DNA from: CAZPNX01 sp964518765
GTDB lineage: Bacteria; Edwardsbacteria; AC1; EtOH8
NCBI GenBank assembly: GCA_964518765.1
Contig: CAZFJC010000010.1
Location: forward strand, 1-64,000
Length of the DNA: 64,000 bases
Direction of reading: 5' to 3'
The notes under the pieces are model-generated. The model had not been told where the DNA came from and made no database searches. It worked only from the letters and a program-made list of their open reading frames with translations. This document shows positions 24,593-35,200 of the stretch, one piece after another; within the stretch, counting starts at the first letter, position 1, and each line of letters opens with the position of its first letter. The position numbers were made by a program, and so were the translations under genes.

Positions 24593-27500
24593 ATGAAGCG
24601 GTTGATATTGGCGGTTTTACTGGCTGCGGCGGGCATGGCTGCGGCCGATCCCATCTGGGTGAGGGATGGAACGGGCTATTCAGGGACATTCAGGGACGTG
24701 TGCATGCTGGACGACAGCACCGGCTGGGCGGTGGGGGACGAAGGGGTGGTTTACAAGCGGCAGGGGACATTGTATCCGAGCACCAGCCAACAGGTGTGGT
24801 TTTCACAGACGATTATGCCATCCAGTCAGACGGGTTGGGACTTTAAGGGGGTATATTTTGATGACTATAATAATGGCTGGGTAGTGGGGCATAAGAATGG
24901 CGGGGCCGATAAGTACAAAGGCGTAATTGTCCGTATGCTAAACGGAGTTTGGCAGGAACCCACATATTCACATCGTATTTTAGGTTTACAGAACACCCCC
25001 GACTCCCTGACTCCGTTCTTGAAGGTGAGGATGGTAAAAAATCCTATAAATAATAAGTACTATGGTTATGTTAGCTGTGGAAACGGTTATATATTGAAGT
25101 GGAACCCTGATCAGGGTCTATGGGTGCCCATCCGCCCTTTCGCCCCTGAAATGGACCCCACGGATACTATTTCCACCTGGTACAGGGACATCTACATGGA
25201 CCTAAGCTATCCCGACCGGGTGTGGGCCATAGGTGACCATTCCGGGGTGATGGTGAGCAGCGTTGACGGCGGGGCCAGCTGGGGCGCGGCGTATCCCGGC
25301 ATATTCGCCCAGGCATACAACTGGCCGCCGAACACGAACACCCCGCTGGGGACCAGGGTGGCAAGCCTGGCGATGGCCGGGTATGGCGGCAATGTATTCA
25401 CCGGCATGGGCGAGGGTTTGACCGGGCATTACAGCGGCGGCTGGGGGGAGTTATATCCTTTGGGCCGGGACAATTGGAACTACGGGCTGGCGATTGGCCC
25501 GGGCAACGAGGTTTTCGCCTGCGGCAACACGTATCGAAACATCGGCGCATTGCGCAAAATGCGTAGCGACACGGTTATTTTTGAAAAAGTGCCCAGCTGG
25601 ATCACAACGCTGTCGCTTAAATCATTGGATTTCCCGGAAAACTCTGACCACGGTCGCGCCGTAGGCTCCAGCAATATACTTCACCGATATGCCCCTGCAG
25701 ATGTAACGGACTTTACAGTAGATCGGCAAGGCGATTCGCTTTGGGTAAGCTGGACGTCAACCGTTGAAAACAACCTGCGAAAGTGGAATGTTGGGACACA
25801 CAGTGTAATCGGACAGGATAACGGTATTATAACGGGTGACAGCCTGTTGCCGAATGGCGCAGGATCCACTTATCTTGTGAAAATACACAGCTGGGCGGTT
25901 GACACGACAAATCCCAACTTTAAATATGAGAGGGATCGTTATATTACCGTCAGGGCTACATGCAAGGACGGAACGATTTTGAATTTTGGGCCTATCAGGG
26001 CAACTGAAGGCATTGATCGGCTAATGCCACAACCAAACGCCATAACGAAAGTCGAGGACGTTCCTGGCGATGAAGGCTTTAAGTTAAAACTGCACTGGAA
26101 GCCACCAATGACCTACGGTTATATTATGAGGTCGCTGACCCCGTCAGGGCCATGGGTTGGCTGTGGTTCTGTATGGGGAACAACTTGCTCAACGTTTATA
26201 AGCAGTGATTTACCGGTTAACGACATGCCGCTCTACTTTATAATACAAAATATGGATGATTTGGTTTCTTATTCCAAGCCAAGTAATATCATACCCGGCA
26301 TAGCCAAAGACAGCATCGCTCCGGCAACACTTGCTGCGCCCACCGGCTGGTACGACAGCCTCACCCATGTCATAACCTTGAATTGGGGCAAATCCACTGC
26401 TGTTGATTTAGGCGGCTACTGGGTGTGCCCCGAGCCGTTGGGCAAGTTCGCTGCGTCATTACCGCTTTCGGGTATTCCGGATGCCTACCATGTGGAGCAC
26501 TCGTCACCGATAGACCGAACCATCTATAAATACCGGGTGCCGGACAATCTTATCGGTCAGACCCTGGGATTTGCTGTTACGGCCATGGACCGCTCCGGCA
26601 ACATAGGGCCCTGGAGCCCGACGGTAAACATAAATACAAACGTCAAAACCCAGTCCACCTCACCCCAGGCCACGGCCTACAACAACGGCCGCAAGCTGCT
26701 GTACGACCAGGACGGCAACCTGCACCTGGCCTACGTCTCCAACGACTCGGTCTTTTACCAGAAGTCCTGGGACGACGGATACTCCTGGACCCCGGCCAAG
26801 GGTGCAGAAGGTGGGGGAACACAGCCTTTGGCCTGCTTGGGATTGGCGGGCAACGAACCGGTTCTTTCCTGGTCATCGGTCATTCCCAAGCGTTGGGGGC
26901 TCAGCTATGAGCCGGCATTCACTCTGCGGGCAGGGCGTATGGATGGAGGGAATGCAATTTGGCGGATAGTGGAACAAAGATCCAGTGCCATGAACCTACG
27001 CCAGGAATGCAGCCCGCCTAGCCTGGCGGTGAAGGAGGGGATTGTCCATCTGGTATACGAAGTCAACGAAGTATACACCAGGCCTGCTTTCCGATGGGCT
27101 TGGAAGCTTAAGCATGCGGCCTTCCCCATAACGGCCATCGACGGCAGCCAGGACCCGATATCGGCTGAGGTTGCCATCCTGGATTCGGCCGGCCACAGCG
27201 GCATCATCGAGCCCCGGCTGACCTCGCCCTCGATATGTTTCGACGCCAGGGGCGGCATTCACGTGGCCTGGGAGCGGGAGGGCGAGATCTGGTGGAGGAT
27301 GTACGATCCTTGCACTCGGGAATGGAGACAAAAAGCCAACATATCTAACAGCCCGGACCTCGAATCGCTGGAACCTTCGCTTTCCCTATACGGGGATGTC
27401 AACCTGGTCTGGCAGGAGGGCAGCGACATCGCCCACCGAAGGGGAGCATATAGTTTGGCGCAAGAGGATACTTCAAAGGGGATACTCCCGCAATACGGCT

Positions 27501-28540
27501 TCAAATGGGCTGGAGTAGAGAACATCTCAAACAACCCAACAACCCCCTCTCTTTGGCCTGTTTATGACGGGGGCCATGCCGCTTGGAGCGAGGAGATAAA
27601 GGAGGGGATAACCGAGGCCTGCTGCGCCCATTATTCGGACTTTCTGTGGAAGCAGATACCGGATTTCAGCAAGAACCCCACCCAACCGTCCAACTATCCG
27701 CACATCGCCTACCGGCAGAACAGCGACGGCAACCGGATGGTGACCGTCTGGACCGAGGGGACCGGGCCGCTCTACAGCCTGATAGCCCGGGACACGGCCG
27801 GCCAGGTGACACCGCAGTTTGCGGCCATACTTGGCGGGGAGGAGCCGAGCATCTATACCATAGAGCGGGACGGATACCTGACTTTCGAAGGCGGCATATC
27901 GGTGGACTACGATTCAACCGAATTGCAGTACTACCTACCTTGCTTGGACGCCGGCCAGGAAACGAGCATAGAATTGGTGTTCTACCAGCCAAATGCCAAG
28001 GCTAACATCCAGCACAAGGTGTATATTAACGACATACCCCTGGGTGTGGCCAATATCCCGGCGGGCGAGGTTTACACCTTCTCCAAGAAGATCCCGCCCG
28101 CGGCCATGAAGGACGGGGACGGCATACTGCGTATAGAGAACAAGAAGGGGGTTTACGCCGCCTGCGCCAAATGGCAGTTGTTCGCCTATGACAGGGCTAC
28201 CGGTCGGGGAGGGGGGAAGAGCGGAGGACAGGCCGAGATCGGCGGGGAAAAGCCCATTGCCTACCGTTACGAGCTTCTGCAAAACGCGCCAAATCCCTCA
28301 AAACAGATAACAACCATCAGATATCAATTGGCAAAGCCCGGGAAGGTCAACCTCAAGATCTACAACACCCTGGGCCAGGTGGTGAAAACCATCGTTGATC
28401 AGGACCAGCAGCCGGGCATCTACCGCGTCAATTGGGACGGGAAGGACAACCAGGGCAAACAGGTGGCCAACGGCGTTTACCTGTACCGGCTGAGCGCGGG
28501 AAGCTTTACGGACACCAAAAAAATGGTGATGGTGAGGTAG
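24593..28540 (+). CDS. Large secreted protein with YCF48/BNR-like repeats, Fn3-like region and T9SS-type sorting domain
   Basis: The 1315-residue protein starts with a clear signal peptide (MKRLILAVLLAAAGMAAADP). Residues ~20-360 have repeats of the YCF48/BNR type: GWAVGDEGVVYKRQG, GWVVGHKNGG, VWAIGDHSGVMVSSVDGG. A middle part (~360-700) looks like fibronectin-type-III or similar beta-sandwich domains, and ~700-1060 contains further BNR-like strands (DGNLHLAYVSNDSVFYQKSW, GGIHVAWEREGEIWWRMYD). The C-terminus is a sorting domain: NAPNPSKQITTIRYQL, KIYNTLGQVVKTI, VNWDGKDNQGK, NGVYLYRLSAG. Substrate and role are unknown. It is 30 bases downstream of the FG-GAP gene, probably in one transcript, with AAAGGAAACGG as ribosome site. 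Confidence 0.82.
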   Translation: MKRLILAVLLAAAGMAAADPIWVRDGTGYSGTFRDVCMLDDSTGWAVGDEGVVYKRQGTLYPSTSQQVWFSQTIMPSSQTGWDFKGVYFDDYNNGWVVGHKNGGADKYKGVIVRMLNGVWQEPTYSHRILGLQNTPDSLTPFLKVRMVKNPINNKYYGYVSCGNGYILKWNPDQGLWVPIRPFAPEMDPTDTISTWYRDIYMDLSYPDRVWAIGDHSGVMVSSVDGGASWGAAYPGIFAQAYNWPPNTNTPLGTRVASLAMAGYGGNVFTGMGEGLTGHYSGGWGELYPLGRDNWNYGLAIGPGNEVFACGNTYRNIGALRKMRSDTVIFEKVPSWITTLSLKSLDFPENSDHGRAVGSSNILHRYAPADVTDFTVDRQGDSLWVSWTSTVENNLRKWNVGTHSVIGQDNGIITGDSLLPNGAGSTYLVKIHSWAVDTTNPNFKYERDRYITVRATCKDGTILNFGPIRATEGIDRLMPQPNAITKVEDVPGDEGFKLKLHWKPPMTYGYIMRSLTPSGPWVGCGSVWGTTCSTFISSDLPVNDMPLYFIIQNMDDLVSYSKPSNIIPGIAKDSIAPATLAAPTGWYDSLTHVITLNWGKSTAVDLGGYWVCPEPLGKFAASLPLSGIPDAYHVEHSSPIDRTIYKYRVPDNLIGQTLGFAVTAMDRSGNIGPWSPTVNINTNVKTQSTSPQATAYNNGRKLLYDQDGNLHLAYVSNDSVFYQKSWDDGYSWTPAKGAEGGGTQPLACLGLAGNEPVLSWSSVIPKRWGLSYEPAFTLRAGRMDGGNAIWRIVEQRSSAMNLRQECSPPSLAVKEGIVHLVYEVNEVYTRPAFRWAWKLKHAAFPITAIDGSQDPISAEVAILDSAGHSGIIEPRLTSPSICFDARGGIHVAWEREGEIWWRMYDPCTREWRQKANISNSPDLESLEPSLSLYGDVNLVWQEGSDIAHRRGAYSLAQEDTSKGILPQYGFKWAGVENISNNPTTPSLWPVYDGGHAAWSEEIKEGITEACCAHYSDFLWKQIPDFSKNPTQPSNYPHIAYRQNSDGNRMVTVWTEGTGPLYSLIARDTAGQVTPQFAAILGGEEPSIYTIERDGYLTFEGGISVDYDSTELQYYLPCLDAGQETSIELVFYQPNAKANIQHKVYINDIPLGVANIPAGEVYTFSKKIPPAAMKDGDGILRIENKKGVYAACAKWQLFAYDRATGRGGGKSGGQAEIGGEKPIAYRYELLQNAPNPSKQITTIRYQLAKPGKVNLKIYNTLGQVVKTIVDQDQQPGIYRVNWDGKDNQGKQVANGVYLYRLSAGSFTDTKKMVMVR

Positions 28541-28560
28541 GCCCAATTTTCAACGAAAAG

Positions 28561-28588
28561 AAAGCGGCCCTGCAGGGCCGCTTTCTTT
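28561..28588 (+). terminator. Terminator of the two-gene cargo operon
   Basis: A perfect palindromic stem, AAAGCGGCCC (28561-28570) with GGGCCGCTTT (28575-28584) around TGCA, followed by CTTT. Confidence 0.85.
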
Positions 28589-28629
28589 ATGCTTGTTTAT
28601 GCCAATTTTCACATTGTGCCATTTTTCAG

Positions 28630-28658
28630 TTGCATTTGCCTGCGGCATGTAATAGAAT
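28630..28658 (+). promoter_or_regulatory. Promoter of the TPR-SPOR/mutS operon
   Basis: TTGCAT (28630-28635), 17-base spacer, TAGAAT (28653-28658). The ATG at 28668 lies nine bases after the -10 box, so the mRNA would be leaderless or nearly so if that start is used. Confidence 0.7.
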
Positions 28659-28667
28659 AATAACGAT

Positions 28668-29681
28668 ATGCAAGAAGACCGCGGCCGCCGCAACGGGGGG
28701 GGGAGATTTTGTCTTGCCGCCCGCCGCATGGTAATGTTGTCCCTGCTGTCCGGGGCGGCCGGGGCCGGGGCGGCATCGGCCTCGGAACGCTCCGACTACG
28801 ACCAGGCCTGGCAGTTCTTCCAGCAGGGGCGCTATACCGAGGCCATCGGCGGCTTCAAGGCCTTCCTCTTCAAGTATCCCAAGGGCAGCCTGGCGGCCGA
28901 GGCCCGCTTCACCCTGGCCCGCATCGAGCCCAGCGGAAACAACGCCTTCGTCCACTATCAGTTCATCCTGGACAACCACCCCGGCCACCCGCTGGCCTCC
29001 CAGGCCTCTTACGCCACCGCCCAATACTATCAAAATATAGGGGTCATGTCAGAGGCCAAGGCCCGCTACCTGGCCACCTACTCCCGCTACGGGCAGACCG
29101 CGGCCGGCAGCGAAAGCCTTTTCCGGCTGGCCATGCTGGCGGTGCAGGCCGACAGCCTGGAAGCGGCCGAGGCCTACGCCAGGGCCTTCTCCGAGCAGTA
29201 TCCCGCCAACCCCCGCCAGCCGTCGCTGGCGGCGGCGCTGGCCGAGGCCTATCAGGCTCGGGGGGATTACGGCCGGGCCAGGGCGGAGTGGCAGTCCATC
29301 CTCTCGTCCCATCCCACCAGCTACGAGGCCGGCGTCGCCAGGGAGAGGCTGCTGGCCCTGCTGGACGAAGGGGAGGAGAACGATACCGCCTCCGTCGCCA
29401 CGGCGGCGCCAGTTCCGGAGCTCAAGCCGGCCGCCTCGGCGCCGGGCAGGAGGTTCTTCCTGCAGGTGGGGGCCTACAGCGATCATTCGGTGTTGGGCCG
29501 CTGGGCGGCCAGGTTATCGGAGCGCGGCTACTCCACTGTGATCGACAGCAGCGAGTCCGTTTCCCGCGGCATCTGGAAGCTGAGGTTGGGTCCGTACCTT
29601 AGCCGGGATGAGGTTAAGGCCGAGGCTCGGAAATTGAAATCGGCTGAGGGTCTAGAGGGTATCATAGTCGAGGTCCGCTAA
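28668..29681 (+). CDS. Exported TPR protein with C-terminal SPOR domain
   Basis: The 337-residue protein has an N-terminal basic stretch followed by a hydrophobic export segment (MVMLSLLSGAAGAGAASASE); ATG at 28728 or 28734 would give a more compact signal. Residues ~40-240 hold tetratricopeptide units of the YbgF/BamD-like kind (YDQAWQFFQQGRYTEAIGGF, SQASYATAQYYQNIG). The last ~80 residues form a SPOR domain (RRFFLQVGAYSDHSVLGRWA, then GIWKLRLGPYLSRDEVKAEA), which binds denuded peptidoglycan at division sites in known examples. It ends one base before the mutS GTG. Confidence 0.85.
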   Translation: MQEDRGRRNGGGRFCLAARRMVMLSLLSGAAGAGAASASERSDYDQAWQFFQQGRYTEAIGGFKAFLFKYPKGSLAAEARFTLARIEPSGNNAFVHYQFILDNHPGHPLASQASYATAQYYQNIGVMSEAKARYLATYSRYGQTAAGSESLFRLAMLAVQADSLEAAEAYARAFSEQYPANPRQPSLAAALAEAYQARGDYGRARAEWQSILSSHPTSYEAGVARERLLALLDEGEENDTASVATAAPVPELKPAASAPGRRFFLQVGAYSDHSVLGRWAARLSERGYSTVIDSSESVSRGIWKLRLGPYLSRDEVKAEARKLKSAEGLEGIIVEVR

Positions 29682-29682
29682 G

Positions 29683-32274
29683 GTGGGGGAAAAAATCACC
29701 CCGATGATAGCCCAATACCGCCGGATCAAGAGGGAGAATCCGGAGGCCCTCCTGCTTTTCCGGGTGGGGGATTTCTACGAGACCTTTTTCGAGGACGCGG
29801 TGGCCACCTCCCGCATCTTGGGCATCGTCCTCACCTCGCGCGACCATGGAAAAGGCAGCCGCGTGCCTTTGGCCGGGATCCCATACCACGCCCTGGAGCG
29901 CTACGTGGTCCGATTGGTCAAGGCCGGGTACAAGGTGGCCATCTGCGAACAGGTGGAGGATCCCAGGCTGGCCAAGGGGATCGTGCGGCGCGAGGTGACC
30001 GAGGTCATCACCGCCGGCACCGCCCTCAGGCCGTCGCTTCTGGAGGAGAAGAGCGAGAACCTTCTGGCGGCCGTCGTCTGGGAAGGCGGCCGATGCGGTC
30101 TGGCATTCTGCGATCTGTCCACCGGTGCCTTCCGGGCCACCGAGCTGGCCGAGGCCGACCTGGCCGACGAGCTGGCCCGCAACCGGCCGGCTGAGGTTTT
30201 GGCACCGGAGGGTCAGAGGAGCAAGATCGAACCCCTGCTGCAGGGGGCGGCTGGTACCTGGCGTCCTGACGAGCTTTTCGGCCAAACCGTCTCTAACCGG
30301 ATGCTGGCCGAGCATTTCAAGGTGGCTTCGCTGGACGGCTTCGGCTGCCAGGACATACCCCTGGCCCTGACAGCGGCCGGGGCGGTGCTGGGGTACTTGA
30401 TGGAGAATCAGAAGTCGGTGGTGCCCCACATCGTTGGACTGAGCCCCTATCGGCTGGGCAGCCAGATGCTCCTGGATAGGGCTACCATCCGCAACCTGGG
30501 GCTGCTGCCCGAGCCTGGGCTGGAGCAGCCGAACCTGCTTTCGGTGCTGGACCGAACCAGGACGGCCATGGGAGGCAGGCTGCTGCGACGCTGGCTGGCG
30601 GCGCCGCTTCTGGATCTTGAGCTGATAGAATCCAGGTTGGACGCGCTGCAGAGCCTGCTGGACCTGCCCGCCAAGTTGGAGAACCTGTCGTCGGCTCTGG
30701 GCAAGGTGCAGGACATCGAGCGCCTGCTGTCGAGGATAGTCTGTCAGCGGGCCGGGCCTAGGGACCTGGTGGCCCTGGCAGCATCGCTGTCGGCCATACC
30801 CGAGGTCAGGAGCAGCCTGCCCCAGGGTCTCTTCTGGAAGCTGGTGGACGAAGGCCTAGGCGATTTCGCTCCTCTGGTGGAGACGATCAAGGCGGCCATC
30901 GAGCCCGATCCCCCGCAGAATTGGACCCAGGGCGGCGTCATTAGGGATGGCTACAGCCCGGAGCTGGACGAACTTAGGGAGACGACCCGCGGCGACAAGA
31001 AATGGGTGGCCGGCCTTCAGCAAAGAGAGAGGGAGAGGACCGGGATATCGTCACTCAAGGTCGGCTTCAACAGCGTATTCGGGTACTACATCGAAGTCAG
31101 CAAGACCAACCTGGGTTTGGTCCCCCAAGACTACAGCCGCCGCCAGACCTTGGCCAACGCCGAGAGGTTCATTACCCCGGAGCTGAAGGAGCGCGAGGAC
31201 AGGATCCTGGGGGCTGATGAGAAGATCCGGCAGCTGGAGGCCTCACTTTTTGCCGAGGTCAGGGCCCGGGTGACAGATTGGAGCGCCGGAATCAAGAGGG
31301 CGGCGGAGGCGCTGGCGGCAGCCGACGCCGTGCAGAGTTTGGCCCAGGCCTCGGCCTCGGGCCGCTACGTCAGGCCGGTGGTGGATGCGGCCGACCGCAT
31401 TAGCATCGCCGAGGGGCGGCACCCGGTAGTCGAAGCCCAGTTCCAGTTGGGGAAGTTCGTGCCCAACGACACCGACTTGGACGCTGGCAGACGGACGGTC
31501 ATTCTTACCGGCCCCAACATGGCGGGGAAGTCCACCTATCTGCGACAGGTGGCCCTGGCGGCCATTATGGCCCAGATGGGGTGCTTCGTGCCTGCCCGGC
31601 AGGCCCATATCGGCCTGGTGGATAGGGTCTTCACCCGCATCGGCGCCTCGGACGACCTGGCCAAGGGGGTCAGCACCTTCATGGCCGAGATGCAGGAGAC
31701 GGCCAACATTTTGAACAACGCCACCGAGCGCAGCCTGGTGCTTTTAGACGAGATCGGGCGCGGCACCAGCACCTTCGACGGTCTGGCCATCGCCTGGGCG
31801 GTGGCCGAGGACCTGCACGACCGGATAGGATGCCGCACCCTTTTCGCCACCCATTACCACGAGCTGACGGAGCTGGCCGCCCAGAGGCCCGGGGTGGTCA
31901 ACCTCTGCATGGCGGTCAAGGAATGGGGCGATCAGATTATATTCCTGAGGAAGGTCGAGCCGGGGGCTGCCGGGCAGAGCTATGGGGTCAAGGTTGCCAG
32001 GCTGGCCGGGCTACCGCCCCGGGTCATCGGCCGGGCCAGCGAGATACTGCGGAACCTGGAGGCCGACGCCTTCATGGCCGATGCCACCCCTAGGCTGGCC
32101 AGGCACAGAGAGTCGGTCGCCCAGGCCCCAGGCCCGGCCCTCTTCGATCCAGGCCAGAGGGCGGCTTTGGAAGAGATAGCCGCCATGGAGCTGGATACCA
32201 TGACTCCGCTGGAAGCCCTCAACCGGATCGCCAAACTCAAGACCATGGCAGGAGAGACAAAGCGCGATGGATGA
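29683..32274 (+). CDS. mutS: DNA mismatch repair protein MutS
   Basis: The 863-residue protein is a full-length MutS that finds base mismatches and small loops. The mismatch-reading FYE motif lies near residues 31-33 (GDFYETFFEDA). The connector, lever and clamp regions are present, and the ATPase has Walker A GPNMAGKST near residue 609, Walker B LVLLDEIGRGTSTFDGLAIA and the conserved ATHYHELTEL. The GTG start immediately follows the SPOR-gene stop; ITPMIAQYRRIK at the N-terminus is the usual family beginning. No mutL lies in this window. The coiled-coil gene downstream starts eight bases inside mutS. Confidence 0.97.
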   Translation: MGEKITPMIAQYRRIKRENPEALLLFRVGDFYETFFEDAVATSRILGIVLTSRDHGKGSRVPLAGIPYHALERYVVRLVKAGYKVAICEQVEDPRLAKGIVRREVTEVITAGTALRPSLLEEKSENLLAAVVWEGGRCGLAFCDLSTGAFRATELAEADLADELARNRPAEVLAPEGQRSKIEPLLQGAAGTWRPDELFGQTVSNRMLAEHFKVASLDGFGCQDIPLALTAAGAVLGYLMENQKSVVPHIVGLSPYRLGSQMLLDRATIRNLGLLPEPGLEQPNLLSVLDRTRTAMGGRLLRRWLAAPLLDLELIESRLDALQSLLDLPAKLENLSSALGKVQDIERLLSRIVCQRAGPRDLVALAASLSAIPEVRSSLPQGLFWKLVDEGLGDFAPLVETIKAAIEPDPPQNWTQGGVIRDGYSPELDELRETTRGDKKWVAGLQQRERERTGISSLKVGFNSVFGYYIEVSKTNLGLVPQDYSRRQTLANAERFITPELKEREDRILGADEKIRQLEASLFAEVRARVTDWSAGIKRAAEALAAADAVQSLAQASASGRYVRPVVDAADRISIAEGRHPVVEAQFQLGKFVPNDTDLDAGRRTVILTGPNMAGKSTYLRQVALAAIMAQMGCFVPARQAHIGLVDRVFTRIGASDDLAKGVSTFMAEMQETANILNNATERSLVLLDEIGRGTSTFDGLAIAWAVAEDLHDRIGCRTLFATHYHELTELAAQRPGVVNLCMAVKEWGDQIIFLRKVEPGAAGQSYGVKVARLAGLPPRVIGRASEILRNLEADAFMADATPRLARHRESVAQAPGPALFDPGQRAALEEIAAMELDTMTPLEALNRIAKLKTMAGETKRDG

Positions 32275-35200
32275 GCAGAATCCGCAGCCCGAAGAAGTAG
32301 CCGGAGAGAATCGGATGGGCGCGCAGGAGGCCCCGGCCTCCGAGGCCCCGCCCAATCCCTGGGAGGAGGAGCTTAAGCAAAGTAGGAAGAGGGGTTTCTT
32401 CGCCCGGCTGTTGGGAAGATCGAAGGAAAAAGACTTGCCGGCCCCTGTGGGGGACGGGTCGGAAGTGACGCCGGAAGATGGAAATGCTGAGCCGGCCGAG
32501 CCCACGGCCGAAGGCTTGGATCATGCCGCGTCATGGGAGACGGGCGGTCCAGAAGTGGAGAAAATCAGCTGGTGGGAAAGGCTTTTCCCCAAGGGGGAAA
32601 GAACGGCCGTTCCGGAGTCGAGCGAAGCAATGCCAGAGGTGATGACAGCCCAGGCCGGGAGCCATGCTGGGCAGGCTGAGGAGGGGGCGGAAACAGTCGG
32701 GATCAAAGATGGAGAAATCATACAGGCGGAGGCGACAGAAGCGGGTGACGGAGGCGGCGGCCATGAACTCGAAGGGCCGGAAACGTCCGAACATAAGGTA
32801 AGCTTCTGGCGCAGGTTGTTCCCGAAGAAAGAGGAGTATAACCAAGCTCCGGAGGTTGCATCCGAGGAAAGCCAAAGCCCTTCCACCCATACGACGTCGA
32901 GACACGCGGTCCAGGAGCTGGAGAGGAAGCCGGAGACAACGGCGGCTGAGCCGCCAACGGCGCCGCAGGTGCAGGCGCCCGAGACAGGAACCGTGATGAC
33001 GGCCTCCGAGGTCACGCAGGCTGAGGCCATGGTCACCAGCGGTCCCGCGGAGCAGGAAAACAAGCCGGTCATCGGAGCAGAGGGCCGCGGACTGCTGGCC
33101 AGGCTCCTAGGGTTGGGCCCGAAGGCACCTATAGACGAGGTGCTGGAGAAAAAGAGGCAACTAAAGGAAACCCTGGACATCGAGGTCAGGGTCAGGCGTC
33201 GGGCGGCCGCCATGGCTCTACGGAAGCTCAGGCGCTCCCAGAAGGACAGGAAGCGGGCGGTCGACATGAGGGTCCAAGCCAACCGGGAATACCGAAGGCT
33301 GACCGAGCTGCAGGGGGCGCGCCGAAAGGAGGTGGCCACCCTCGAATCTCAGAGCCTAGCATTGCAGGGGGAGATCGAGGGCAACACCGGACGGCAGGCA
33401 GCGTTGCAGGCAGCTATTGCTGAGCTCATCTCCCAGAAGGAGGGTTTGGAGCAGACGGCATCGCAGGTCAAAAGCGAGATCGGCTTCCTGCAGGCCGAGC
33501 TGGAGAAAAAGCGCGATGCCCATCTGGCGCTGACGGAGCAGAAGCAGCAGCTGGATAGCGATATCGGGAAGGCCAAGGAGGAGATCGGGGAGCTGGAGGC
33601 GGTCAAGGCGGCCACCATGGAGGCACTGCGCGATTTCCGGGCCCAGATTGCCCAGCTCGACCAGCAGCGCCAGGAGCAGGACCAGGCCGTCAGGCAATTG
33701 GCGGAAGAGGCCGCCATGCTGCAGGCCCAGATCGAGGAGCGACAAAAGCAGATCTCGGTGCAGGAAGGGGTAATGGTGAGCCTGAAAGCCGAGATTCGCA
33801 GCAGCCAGGAGGAGCTGACCAGGCAGGGGGACCAGGTGGGTCGCTACCAGAGGGAGCTGGAGGAGAAGAAGCAGTCGGCCATGGAGATAAGTCGGGAGCT
33901 GGCGGCGCTGTCCTCCTCCAGGGAGACGGAGCAGCGTCTGCTGGACAAGCTGCGGATGGAGATCCAGCAGCTGGAGCAAGGTCGTATCGACCGTCAGGGG
34001 GAGGCCCAGAGGATGGCCCAGGAGCTGGTGGAGGCCCAAAACCTTCTGGTCGAGAGGAACCGCCAGATCTCGGTGCTGGAATCAGGGCTTGAGGACCTGG
34101 AGTCGAGGAACCGACAGAAGCAGGAGGTGGCTGCTCAGCTGCAGTCCCGGATTGACGCTATGAGGGACCAGGGCATGGCCATCGCCCGCAAGATCGACGA
34201 GATGAGCTCCCTGCAGGAGTCACAGGCCAAACGCCTCGAGAGCGTACAGCTGCAGATACGTAATTCCGAGGAGGACCTGGCCGCCAAGCGCGATCAGCAC
34301 CGCTCTCTATCCGAGCAGGTGGGGCGTCTGAGCTCCGAGGCCGAACAGCTGGCCAAGAAAATAGAGGACCTCCGTCAGGAGAGGGAGCAGAACGAGGAGG
34401 CGGCCAAAATCGCCAGCTCGAACCTTCAGCAGCTGGAGGAGCAGATAATCAGGCAGCGCCAGGACTCGACAGAGCAGCAAAAGAACCTGGCGGCGCTGAG
34501 GGAGCGCATCGTTCAGGCCCGAGAGGAGTACGAAAGGGCCTTCGAGGAGAAGAACGCTCTGGAGGCCGAGATCAGGCAGCGGGCCCAGGAGTCATCGGCC
34601 GCCGCCGAAAGGCTCGAGGATATCCGGAGGCAGGTATCCGGAGTTCAGGCGGAGCTGGAGGAAGTGATCCGGGCCAGGGCCGAGGCCGAGGGCCAGGTGC
34701 GCTCGCTTAACAGGCAGAGGGAGGAGCTGGGGGTGTCCCTGGACGAGATGCGGACCGAGGCCAAGGGGTATCAGGCAGAGCTGCCGTCTTTGAGAGAGCA
34801 GCGACGGGAACTGGAGCAGTGGATTCGAGAAGCCATAGGCTTTCGGCGCCAACAGGAACATGCCATTCAGGAGGAGATGGACACCCTGAAGCGTCTCAGG
34901 GCGGAGCAGGCGGAAGCCCGGGAGCTGGCCGCCCAGGCACGCGCTGAGACGGAATCCCTGCGGCTAGAGGGACAGAGGCTGTCGGCCGAGGGGAGGGAGA
35001 GAGTACAAAAGGCCGAAGGCGAGCTGGCTGAGGTGCAGCAGAGGATCGCCGAAGCCCAGCAGCAGATGGAGGCGAGCCGTCAGGAGCTGGCGGAGAGACG
35101 GCGGGAGATGGAGGCCGTCAGGAAAGAGGCCGAACAGCTGGAGCAGGGGCGTCAGAATCTTGCGGAGGCCAGGCGACAGGCCGAGCAGGAGATGCGGGAG